A stretch of DNA of 14,907 bases, taken from contig JARLIC010000035.1 in NCBI GenBank assembly GCA_031291905.1, forward strand, positions 1 to 14,907, written 5' to 3'. The position numbers and the translations under genes were made by a program. The notes beneath the pieces were generated by a model, which searched no databases, was not told where the DNA came from, and was given only the letters and a program-made list of their open reading frames with translations. Shown here piece after piece: positions 4,997 to 10,583 of the stretch (its first letter is position 1; the number at the start of each line of letters is the position of its first letter). This DNA is from Minisyncoccota bacterium (GTDB lineage: Bacteria; Patescibacteriota; Minisyncoccia; UBA6257; 2-01-FULL-56-20).

Positions 4997-5731
4997 CTAT
5001 TTTTGAAGGTAATAATTCACCGTGTACAGGAAATCCTCGTCCTTGTCCGCGAGCGTGGCCATCCACTGGAGGTAGCCGGGGTCGGCAGTCTTGATCTCCT
5101 CGAACGTCTTGCCCGCGTATTTCCCGAACGGCGCGCGGCGGAGGAGTACCGGATTTTTCGAGATCTCTAGGAAGGCTTCCACGGCGTCGGCGCCGTCGTG
5201 CGTCGCGGCGTAGTCGGTCGCCAGGTAGTCGAACACCCTTTCAAGAACGGCCACGTCGCCTTCGGCGTCGTGCGCGGTCGCCTCGTCGTCCTCGATGCCC
5301 CACAGGTAGCGGAGGTACTGCATCTTGTACTGTGGGAGGTCGTACATGGATTGCGCGACCTTCATGGTGCAGATGAAGCGGTCCCGGTCGATCGCGATGC
5401 CTTCGCGCTCGAGGATCCCCATGTCGAACTTCGCGTTGTGCGCGACGAGGATGGTGTGCGGATCGGCGAGGAGCGCCTGCAGTACATGGTGCGCATCCGA
5501 GCCGCCGAACGCGGCTTTGTCCGCCACGTGCTTTTCGGTGATGTGGTGCACCGCCATCGCTTCGATTTCGATCGGCACCGGCGGTTTGAAATATTCGACG
5601 ACGGTCTTTTCCTTGTCGCCCTGTTTCTTGTACGCGAGTTGGATGAGCCGGCCGTTCTCGATGCCGGTGGTCTCGGTGTCGAGGAAGACGAGCACGGGGG
5701 ACTGCGTGTCTGCGGTATGGTTCTGTTTCAT
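4997..5731 (-). CDS. DEDDh 3'-5' exonuclease with ExoX-like C-terminal region
   Basis: The 244-aa protein has the DnaQ-like exonuclease motifs in order: FLDTETTG (Exo I, D18 and E20), HNAKFD (Exo II) and HDAEGDV (Exo III with the DEDDh His). After the nuclease domain, FGKYAGKTFEEIKTADPGYL near the C-terminus resembles the short region found at the end of exodeoxyribonuclease X and DUF3820 proteins. The expected role is hydrolysis of DNA from 3' ends during repair or proofreading. It is a stand-alone protein, not a polymerase subunit. ATG 5731 was chosen because an extended -10 box (TGATATAAT) ends 7 nt upstream, suggesting a leaderless start. ATG 5740, adding three residues, overlaps that box. 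The open frame further upstream to 5977 runs through a GC-rich hairpin and the promoter of the divergent gene and is not credible. Confidence 0.88.
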   Translation of the reverse strand: MKQNHTADTQSPVLVFLDTETTGIENGRLIQLAYKKQGDKEKTVVEYFKPPVPIEIEAMAVHHITEKHVADKAAFGGSDAHHVLQALLADPHTILVAHNAKFDMGILEREGIAIDRDRFICTMKVAQSMYDLPQYKMQYLRYLWGIEDDEATAHDAEGDVAVLERVFDYLATDYAATHDGADAVEAFLEISKNPVLLRRAPFGKYAGKTFEEIKTADPGYLQWMATLADKDEDFLYTVNYYLQK

Positions 5732-5738
5732 GCCGTTC

Positions 5739-5747
5739 ATTATATCA
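5739..5747 (-). promoter_or_regulatory. Extended -10 promoter of the exonuclease gene
   Basis: The minus strand reads TGA-TATAAT, a perfect extended -10 element, ending 7 nt before ATG 5731. No -35 box is seen, as is usual for extended -10 promoters. Confidence 0.55.
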
Positions 5748-5766
5748 TCTTTTTTGTTCGGGACGC

Positions 5767-5801
5767 GGCGGCGCGGGCGGGGCGAGCGTGAGCGCGCCGC
5801 C
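5767..5801. repeat. GC-rich hairpin between divergent promoters
   Basis: GGCGGCGCG (5767-5775) pairs perfectly with CGCGCCGCC (5793-5801) around a 17-nt loop. It sits between the exonuclease promoter and the promoter at 5814. It has no T-run, so it is not an ordinary terminator. It may insulate the two divergent genes. Confidence 0.55.
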
Positions 5802-5813
5802 ACCGGCGGTATA

Positions 5814-5842
5814 TTGCCATTCCATATTTTTTCTGATATAAC
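5814..5842 (+). promoter_or_regulatory. Promoter of the 134-aa protein gene
   Basis: TTGCCA (5814-5819), 17 nt and TATAAC (5837-5842) preceded by TGA give an extended -10 promoter. The expected start is near 5849, 25 nt before the ATG. Confidence 0.7.
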
Positions 5843-5856
5843 GATTCCAGGAATCG
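5842..5856. promoter_or_regulatory. Palindromic operator candidate at the transcription start
   Basis: CGATTCC and GGAATCG form a perfect 7-bp dyad around a single A at 5849, overlapping the last base of the -10 box and the predicted +1. This is where a dimeric repressor would block initiation. The regulator is unknown. Confidence 0.55.
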
Positions 5857-5873
5857 GAAAGCGAGGGAGATCT

Positions 5874-6278
5874 ATGTCATGCGTTCGGGTTGCTTCACGG
5901 AGAACGAACCACACCCTTATTGCTCTTAAGGCAGCGGTGGTGGTGGCCCATCTCATGAAGTTCGTGGATGAGCACAAGCCGCTTCCTTACGCGGAGAAGG
6001 CCCGGCCGGGGGACGATCTTGAATGGGCGGCCTGGATACTCGAGGGAGATGTGTGGGATTCCCGGCACGATTTTTCCTACGAGGAACGGCGGTTCATTGG
6101 AGCGATACTTCCGGACATTGCGAAGCCGCCCGCGGAGTACCGCGACCTGCTCCTCAGGGAAGGGCGCAAAGGAAGGACCGCTTCCTGGCAGCGTCGTGCG
6201 GCGGACATCCTGGTCGAGTATTTCAACCAGATCCAGGATCTCGCCAATGCCGCGGAGATCCAGGACGAAATGAGGTAA
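5874..6278 (+). CDS. Unrecognised small acidic/helical protein
   Basis: The 134-aa soluble protein is not recognised. It is predicted to be mostly helical: an Ala/Val-rich N-terminal helix (ALKAAVVVAHLMKF, about 17-30), then WAAWILEGDVWDSRHDFSYEERRF in the middle with clustered Trp and acidic residues, and a C-terminal helix ending QIQDLANAAEIQDEMR. There are no Cys-His clusters, signal peptide or membrane segments. The start is well defined by GAGGGAGA (5863-5870) a few nt upstream, an extended -10 promoter and a palindromic operator candidate. A strong terminator follows at 6303, so it is a regulated single-gene unit. Long frames that extend upstream of 5874 are antisense to the exonuclease gene and were not used. 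Confidence 0.7.
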   Translation: MSCVRVASRRTNHTLIALKAAVVVAHLMKFVDEHKPLPYAEKARPGDDLEWAAWILEGDVWDSRHDFSYEERRFIGAILPDIAKPPAEYRDLLLREGRKGRTASWQRRAADILVEYFNQIQDLANAAEIQDEMR

Positions 6279-6302
6279 GGCGATCGGTCGCGGATCGGCA
6301 GT

Positions 6303-6329
6303 GCGGGCTCCATGAGGGCCCGCTTTTTT
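6303..6329 (+). terminator. Terminator after the 134-aa protein gene
   Basis: GCGGGC (6303-6308) pairs with GCCCGC (6318-6323), with one G-U and one G-C pair added inward, followed by six T. Confidence 0.85.
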
Positions 6330-6371
6330 ATTGCGCGGCGATTCTGCTAGTATTAAAGAGCAACGAATCCT

Positions 6372-6845
6372 ATGCGCCTCAACTATATTCTCATCCCTCT
6401 TATCGCCATTTTTGTCGCCTGGCTCGGCGGCCGGTTCACCATGGCGGCCGTGCGCACGTGGTATCCGACGATCGGCAAGCCGCGATGGACGCCGCCCGGC
6501 GCGGTGATCGGTGCGGTATGGACCGTGCTCTATATCCTCGCCGCCGCGTCCGCGTTCCTCGTATGGAACATGTCGTCACTCGGCGTGAACAGCGTGCCGC
6601 TCATCATCACCGCCATATTCATCCTGAACGCCGCCGTGAACGTGTTTTGGAGCTACACCTTTTTCTATCGCCGGCGCATCGGCCCCGCGATCTTCGTGTG
6701 CCTATTCCTCGATCTTACGATCGTGGCGCTCATAGGGCTCGTCGCTTCCGTGTCCGCGGCGGCCGCATGGCTCCTTGTGCCGTATGCCGCATGGGTGACC
6801 TTCGCCGCGTATCTGAACTATCGGGTGTGGGAGATGAATCGGTAG
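6372..6845 (+). CDS. tspO: TspO/MBR family membrane protein
   Basis: The 157-aa protein has the size and five-helix layout of TspO/MBR (tryptophan-rich sensory protein, mitochondrial benzodiazepine receptor homologue). TM segments lie at about 4-25, 45-66, 75-97, 102-124 and 129-149. Family signatures include WYPTIGKPRWTPPGAVIGAVWTVLY (given here as landmarks W30, K36, W39, P41-P42, W49) and the helix with NVFWSYTFF, where the Trp corresponds to the N-x-x-W-S-x-x-F motif. TspO proteins bind tetrapyrroles such as haem and porphyrins and affect their turnover or stress responses. The exact role in a host with little haem metabolism is open. A TGC-TAGTAT extended -10-like box at 6345-6353 lies upstream. 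No clear Shine-Dalgarno sequence is visible. The xseA promoter starts just after the stop codon. Confidence 0.93.
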   Translation: MRLNYILIPLIAIFVAWLGGRFTMAAVRTWYPTIGKPRWTPPGAVIGAVWTVLYILAAASAFLVWNMSSLGVNSVPLIITAIFILNAAVNVFWSYTFFYRRRIGPAIFVCLFLDLTIVALIGLVASVSAAAAWLLVPYAAWVTFAAYLNYRVWEMNR

Positions 6846-6848
6846 CCG

Positions 6849-6857
6849 TGGTAAAAT
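6849..6857 (+). promoter_or_regulatory. Extended -10 promoter of xseA
   Basis: TGG-TAAAAT ends exactly 6 nt before ATG 6864, placing +1 on the start codon. No -35 box is recognisable and no Shine-Dalgarno sequence precedes the ATG, so a leaderless xseA mRNA is likely. Confidence 0.6.
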
Positions 6858-6863
6858 ACGGAC

Positions 6864-8096
6864 ATGGCATCAGGTACCAGGATCGACTTTGCGGAGGAGA
6901 AGGTGTTCACCGTCGCGCAATATATAGAGATATTAAACACATTCTTCAAAGCGCAAGCCGTCAAAATAACGGGCGAGATATCCGAGCTCAAGCGCGCGGC
7001 GTCGGGCCACGTATATTTCACGATCAAGGACAAGGCGGCGAACGGCGTGATCGACTGCATCATGTGGGGGCGCAACTACGACATGTGCGGTGTGGCGCTC
7101 GAGCCGGGGATGGAGATCATATTGGGCGGACATGCGAATGTGTACGCGCCGAGCGGGCGGCTCTCGTTCGTGGCGGATACGGTGGAGCTGGTGGGGGAGG
7201 GCGCGCTGAAGAAAGCGTACGACGACCTGCGCAAGAAGCTGGAGGCGGAGGGCGTGTTCGCCGAGGCGCGCAAGCGCGTGCTCCCGGACTACATTTCGCG
7301 GATTGGCGTCATCACCTCGATGAAGGGTGCGGTGATCCACGATTTTGAAAATAACTTGGGCAAGTTCGGGTTTGTCGTGAATGTGATCGATTCGCGCGTG
7401 GAGGGACAGCAGTCGGTCGCGCCGCTCCTCGCCGCGATCCGGCGGATGCGGAGCCTCGCGGACCCGTCCGCGGACGATCGCATTGAAGCGCTCGTCATTA
7501 TCCGCGGCGGCGGTTCGCTCGAATCGCTGCAGGCGTTCAACAACGAAGCGCTCGTGCGCGAGGTCGTGGATTTTCCGGTGCCGGTGATCGCGGGCATCGG
7601 CCACGATCAGGACGTGCCGCTTATGGCGCTCGCGGCGGATTATATGACGAGCACGCCGACGGCTGCAGCGCATCTTTTGAGCCGGTCGTGGGAGGAGGCG
7701 TACGTGAGGGTGCGCGAGTTCGCGGGCCTGCTCAATCGTTTCCCGCTCGAGGTGCAGGAGGTGAGGAGCCGCATGGAGCGCATGTGGAACTCGTTCGAGC
7801 GCGTGTTCGCGGAGGCGCTTGCCGATGCGAAGCAGACCGTCGAGTTCGCCCGCATGGCCGCAAAACACAACGATCCCGCGCGCCAGCTCGCGCTCGGCTA
7901 TTCCATTGCGCGTACCGGTGGTAAAATCGTGAGGAGTACGAAAGGCCTGCGCCCCGGCGATCCGATCGCGCTTCAGGTGAATGACGGTACGGTGGATACG
8001 GAAGTGGCGGGCGGAAGGGAAGAAGCGAAAAGAAGCAAAGGAGGGAAGAAGGAAGGAGAGAGAATCAAATCAGGACAGGGCAATTCATTATTTTAA
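6864..8096 (+). CDS. xseA: Exodeoxyribonuclease VII large subunit
   Basis: XseA, 410 aa, forms exonuclease VII with several copies of XseB. The enzyme degrades single-stranded DNA from both ends to oligonucleotides in mismatch and damage repair. The N-terminal OB-fold lies at about 12-105 (FTVAQYIEILNTFFKAQAVKITGEIS and GHVYFTIKD are landmarks). The catalytic domain begins near 115 with KRVLPDYISRIGVITSMKGA and holds IIRGGGSLESLQAFNNE and the motif GIGHDQDVPLMALAAD...TPTAAA. The acid following His is Asp rather than the more common Glu. The coiled-coil region spans about 275-335 and the C-terminal beta part is LGYSIARTGGKIV. The last 35 residues are a Lys/Arg/Glu-rich tail not typical of the family. 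xseB follows after 5 nt, so the two are co-transcribed. Confidence 0.95.
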   Translation: MASGTRIDFAEEKVFTVAQYIEILNTFFKAQAVKITGEISELKRAASGHVYFTIKDKAANGVIDCIMWGRNYDMCGVALEPGMEIILGGHANVYAPSGRLSFVADTVELVGEGALKKAYDDLRKKLEAEGVFAEARKRVLPDYISRIGVITSMKGAVIHDFENNLGKFGFVVNVIDSRVEGQQSVAPLLAAIRRMRSLADPSADDRIEALVIIRGGGSLESLQAFNNEALVREVVDFPVPVIAGIGHDQDVPLMALAADYMTSTPTAAAHLLSRSWEEAYVRVREFAGLLNRFPLEVQEVRSRMERMWNSFERVFAEALADAKQTVEFARMAAKHNDPARQLALGYSIARTGGKIVRSTKGLRPGDPIALQVNDGTVDTEVAGGREEAKRSKGGKKEGERIKSGQGNSLF

Positions 8097-8101
8097 TTAT
8101 C

Positions 8102-8311
8102 ATGGCAAAAACAACTTCCAAGGGCCTCAAGGAGCATCTCGACAAGATCAAAAAGATCTCGGAGTGGTTCGAGGAGCAGGACGAGATCGATCTCGAGGCG
8201 GCACTGGTGAAGATCCGCGAAGCGGGCGAACTTATCAAGCTGAGCAAGGAGCGCCTCGTCGAGGTCGAGAACGAATTTCAAGAAATAAAAAACGAAATAG
8301 AGAAAGAGTAG
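8102..8311 (+). CDS. xseB: Exodeoxyribonuclease VII small subunit
   Basis: XseB, 69 aa, is a short two-helix protein that packs around the coiled coil of XseA and is needed for exonuclease VII activity. It has the expected length, the acidic helix SEWFEEQDEIDLEAALVKIR (about 21-40) with the family's EEGxLxLEEALxxYExG-like pattern, and a second charged helix (LIKLSKERLVEVENEFQE). The ATG is 5 nt after the xseA stop codon with no good Shine-Dalgarno sequence between them, so translation is probably coupled. A large hairpin begins 3 nt after the stop codon. Confidence 0.9.
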   Translation: MAKTTSKGLKEHLDKIKKISEWFEEQDEIDLEAALVKIREAGELIKLSKERLVEVENEFQEIKNEIEKE

Positions 8312-8314
8312 TGA

Positions 8315-8396
8315 TTTATGAGAAAAGTGTCATGCTCTTTTCGAACCTTCAGCGTAGCGACCCGGTTCGAAAAGAGCGTGACACTTTTCTCATAAA
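8315..8396. repeat. Palindromic element with 33-bp arms between xseB and dinB
   Basis: The arm at 8315-8347 (beginning TTTATGAGAAAAGTGTCA) is the reverse complement of 8364-8396 except for one T/G position (8333 against 8378, a wobble in RNA). The loop is 16 nt (8348-8363). No T-run follows, so it is not a standard terminator. The right arm ends one base before the dinB start codon and would sequester the ribosome landing site. It is probably a mobile palindromic (REP/MITE-like) repeat. Confidence 0.85.
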
Positions 8397-8397
8397 C

Positions 8398-9474
8398 ATG
8401 ATCCGCATTATTGGTCATTTGGACATGGATGCGTTCTTCGCTTCGGTGGAAGAGCGCGACAACCCGCGCCTTGCGGGCAGACCGCTTGTCGTCGGCTCCG
8501 ATCCCGAAGAGGGCCGCGGGCGCGGCGTGGTCTCGACCGCGAACTACAAGGCGCGCGAGTACGGCATACGCTCGGCGCTTCCGATCTCGACCGCGTGGCG
8601 GCTTTCGGAAGCCGCGCACGCGAAGGGCCTTCCACTCGCGACGTTCCTGGAGGTCGACATGCATCGCTATGCGGAGGTGTCGCGGAGGATCATGGCGATC
8701 GTGCGTGCGCACGCGGAGCACGTCGAGGAGGCGAGCGTGGACGAGGCGTACTTCGATCTTTCGTTCGCGGGTTCGTATGAGCATGCCGCGGAGATCGCGC
8801 ACGCGATCAAAGACGAGATCCGCACGCGCGAGGCGCTGACCGCCTCGGTAGGCATCGGGCCGAACAAGTTGATCGCGAAGATCGCATCGGACAAGAATAA
8901 ACCGGACGGGTTCCTTGTGGTGCAGGAAGACGAGGCCGAGGATTTCATCGCGCCGATGCCGGTCCGCAAGATACCCGGCGTGGGGCCGAAGACCGAGGAG
9001 GAATTGAAGCGGCTGGGCGTGCGGACGGTCGCCGACGCGAAGCGGTTCTCGGAGCCCGAACTTTATACTATGTTCGGCAAGTGGGGGAACGAGCTGTACG
9101 GGAAGCTGCGCGGTCGTTCCGATGCGGAGATCGTCGAGGAGTGGGAGGCGAAATCGATCGGCGAGCAGGAGACCTTCGCGCACGATACGCGCGATGCGAA
9201 CATCATTCAGGAGCGATTGATCGCGCTCGCGCAGGGTGTGCACCGGCACTTTACGGAGAGCGGCTTCGCGTCGTTCGGGTCGGTCACCATCACGGTGCGC
9301 TTTGCGGACTTCACGACGAAGACGCGCGGGGCGACCCTGTCCGCGCCCGCACGCGATGCGGCGACGTTGCAGTTCGAGGCGATGCGGCTCTTTGCGCCAT
9401 TCTTCGACAAGCGCGAGAATCCACAGAGAAAGGATATCCGGCTGATAGGCGTGCGGGTGGAAAAGCTGGCGTAA
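8398..9474 (+). CDS. dinB: DNA polymerase IV (Y-family translesion polymerase)
   Basis: DinB, 358 aa, is the error-prone polymerase that copies past damaged bases. The N-terminal HLDMDAFFASVE carries the catalytic Asp9 and the steric-gate Phe14. STANYKAREYGIRSAMP-like residues appear as STANYKAREYGIRSALP. The second catalytic motif is ASVDEAYFDL with D115 and E116. The helix-hairpin-helix motif IPGVGPKTEEELKRLGV lies at about 191-207. The little-finger domain follows, with SIGEQETFAHDT opening it. Length is normal for the family (about 350). No obvious clamp-binding peptide is seen at the C-terminus (RVEKLA). ATG 8398 was chosen because MIRIIGHLDMDAFF matches the usual N-terminus. There is no Shine-Dalgarno sequence, since a 33-bp palindrome occupies the 5' region. 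A terminator follows right after the stop codon. Confidence 0.95.
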   Translation: MIRIIGHLDMDAFFASVEERDNPRLAGRPLVVGSDPEEGRGRGVVSTANYKAREYGIRSALPISTAWRLSEAAHAKGLPLATFLEVDMHRYAEVSRRIMAIVRAHAEHVEEASVDEAYFDLSFAGSYEHAAEIAHAIKDEIRTREALTASVGIGPNKLIAKIASDKNKPDGFLVVQEDEAEDFIAPMPVRKIPGVGPKTEEELKRLGVRTVADAKRFSEPELYTMFGKWGNELYGKLRGRSDAEIVEEWEAKSIGEQETFAHDTRDANIIQERLIALAQGVHRHFTESGFASFGSVTITVRFADFTTKTRGATLSAPARDAATLQFEAMRLFAPFFDKRENPQRKDIRLIGVRVEKLA

Positions 9475-9504
9475 CAAAAACACCCCGCAAGCGGGGTGTT
9501 TTTG
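9475..9504. terminator. Bidirectional terminator between dinB and the FMN reductase gene
   Basis: CACCCC (9481-9486) pairs with GGGGTG (9493-9498), with A5 before and T5 after. It serves the convergent genes dinB (plus) and the reductase (minus). Confidence 0.85.
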
Positions 9505-9532
9505 TATGTCGTGCGTCAATATTGTTTTGCCG

Positions 9533-10117
9533 TTAGCTCTGTACCGCGTCCGCGTCGCGCGCGGTCTTGAGCGCCTTCGCCCACCAGACGAGCTGGTCGA
9601 GCATGCCGTCGCCGGCGCCTTCGAACGAGGAGAAGTTCATCGCGCCCTTCTCGTCGAGAAGGCCCCAGAAGTTGGTCAGATGGACCGCGTTGCGGACTGG
9701 CGCCATCTGCGTTTCAATGGCCACTTCGCGGAGCTGTTCGACGGCGCGCCCGCCGCCCACGCTGCCGTAGCCCACGAATGCGACCGGCTTCTTGTGCCAT
9801 TCCTTTCCGACGTAATCGATTGCGTTCTTGAGTACCGCCGTATAGCCGTGATTGTATTCGGCGGCGATCATAACGAAGGCGTCCGCCTCCGCGATCTTCG
9901 CGGTCCATTTCGCGACGTTCGGCTCGGCGTACGGTTCCTTTATCATCGAGGGGCTCACCGGTTCGTCGAAGAAGGGGAGCGGATAGTCCCGAAGGTCGAG
10001 GAGTTCGACGTCCAGCCCTTTCGCCTTCGCCTTTTCGAATATCCATTTCGCCGGCTGTTCGCCGAACCGCTGCTGCCGCGTGCTGCCGAGAATGACTTTT
10101 ATCTTCAGTGCGTCCAT
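9533..10117 (-). CDS. NADPH-dependent FMN reductase family protein
   Basis: This 194-aa flavodoxin-like flavoprotein uses NAD(P)H to reduce FMN and often quinones, azo dyes or metals. The FMN-phosphate loop is GSTRQQRFGEQPAKW (about 11-25). The second signature, AAEYNHGYTAVLKNAIDY (about 86-103), corresponds to the family's P-E-Y-N-x-x-x-P-x-x-L-K-N-A-I-D, with Ala and Gly-Tyr in place of the usual Pro residues. FVGYGSVGGGRAVEQLR (about 113-129) is the third conserved block. It follows the ArsR-type repressor gene by 19 nt and shares its promoter, so expression is probably induced by whatever signal releases the repressor, plausibly oxidative or electrophile stress. It ends at a terminator shared with dinB. 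Confidence 0.92.
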   Translation of the reverse strand: MDALKIKVILGSTRQQRFGEQPAKWIFEKAKAKGLDVELLDLRDYPLPFFDEPVSPSMIKEPYAEPNVAKWTAKIAEADAFVMIAAEYNHGYTAVLKNAIDYVGKEWHKKPVAFVGYGSVGGGRAVEQLREVAIETQMAPVRNAVHLTNFWGLLDEKGAMNFSSFEGAGDGMLDQLVWWAKALKTARDADAVQS

Positions 10118-10136
10118 ATTTTGTTTTATTGATGGT

Positions 10137-10463
10137 TTATTTTTTCGTCCGCCCGCGTTTCGACGTTTTTATTTTATCGGGCGGTTTCTTCTTCATGTCG
10201 GTCAGAAGATGTCTGAGGAGATAGAGCGTGTGTGCCGTGTCCACGGTATAGAAGACCTCCTGGCCGCGCCGCTCGTCGGTGACGATGTTGCATTCGCGGA
10301 GCGTCTTCAGGTGCTGGGACACGGCGGGCTGGGAGAGCTTCACGATCGCCGTGATCTCGCCCACGGTCTTCCGGCCGCCGAGGAGCGCCTGGACGATGCG
10401 GTAGCGCGCGGCGTTGCCGATGCCTTTCCCGAACTTGTTCACTTCCCTGCAGAGGTCGGTCAT
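10137..10463 (-). CDS. ArsR-family winged-helix repressor
   Basis: The 108-aa regulator is an ArsR/SmtB-type winged helix. AARYRIVQALLGGRKTVGEI (about 18-37) leads to the recognition helix LSQPAVSQHLKTLRECNIV (about 43-61), and the wing is RRGQEVFYTVD. The metal site ELCVCDL typical of arsenic or cadmium sensors is absent. Two Cys remain, C5 and C58, so a thiol-based redox switch is possible, though metal sensing cannot be excluded. The tail is Lys/Arg-rich. A palindrome over its own -10 box (10470-10489) is a natural autoregulatory operator. The -10 TAATAT ends 6 nt before the ATG, so the mRNA is likely leaderless. The FMN reductase gene follows in the same operon. Confidence 0.92.
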   Translation of the reverse strand: MTDLCREVNKFGKGIGNAARYRIVQALLGGRKTVGEITAIVKLSQPAVSQHLKTLRECNIVTDERRGQEVFYTVDTAHTLYLLRHLLTDMKKKPPDKIKTSKRGRTKK

Positions 10464-10469
10464 ATGGAG

Positions 10470-10499
10470 ATATTAGCATATGCTTATATATTCCGTCAA
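10470..10499 (-). promoter_or_regulatory. arsR promoter with overlapping palindromic operator
   Basis: On the minus strand TTGACG (10494-10499), 18 nt and TAATAT (10470-10475) preceded by TGC form the promoter. A 20-bp near-palindrome at 10470-10489 (ATAT, one mismatch, AGCATATGCT, one mismatch, ATAT) covers the -10 box and most of the spacer, as in ArsR/SmtB-type operators. The encoded repressor most likely binds it. Confidence 0.75.
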
Positions 10500-10579
10500 G
10501 CAATGCGGCGTGCCCGGTTTCCCGCCTGCAGATTTACGGCAGGAAACCGGGCACGCCGCATTGCTTAAGCGGAATATAT
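10486..10579. repeat. Long palindrome between arsR and tsaD
   Basis: The outer arms ATATATTCCG (10486-10495) and CGGAATATAT (10570-10579) and perfect inner 25-bp arms (10498-10522 with 10542-10566) form a 94-nt hairpin with a 2x3 internal loop and a 19-nt terminal loop. It follows the tsaD stop codon on the minus strand but lacks a T-run. Its left edge overlaps the arsR operator and -35 region. It is a candidate palindromic mobile repeat or attenuator. Confidence 0.85.
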
Positions 10580-10583
10580 TTCG

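Noticed and set aside
5198..5791. Plus-strand frames antisense to the exonuclease gene, including a frame that extends the 134-aa protein back to 5325
   Set aside because: The promoter at 5814-5842 and the GAGGGAGA site fix the start at 5874. The upstream part is antisense to conserved nuclease motifs.
6023..7348. 441-codon plus-strand frame spanning the end of the 134-aa gene, tspO and part of xseA
   Set aside because: It runs through a terminator and two clear genes in other frames, with low-complexity Arg/Gly composition.
6933..7868. 311-codon minus-strand frame opposite xseA
   Set aside because: xseA is unmistakable. The antisense frame is His/Arg-rich and has no recognisable domain.
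8278..9519. 413-codon minus-strand frame opposite dinB
   Set aside because: It crosses the palindrome and the terminator and is the complement of a highly conserved polymerase gene.
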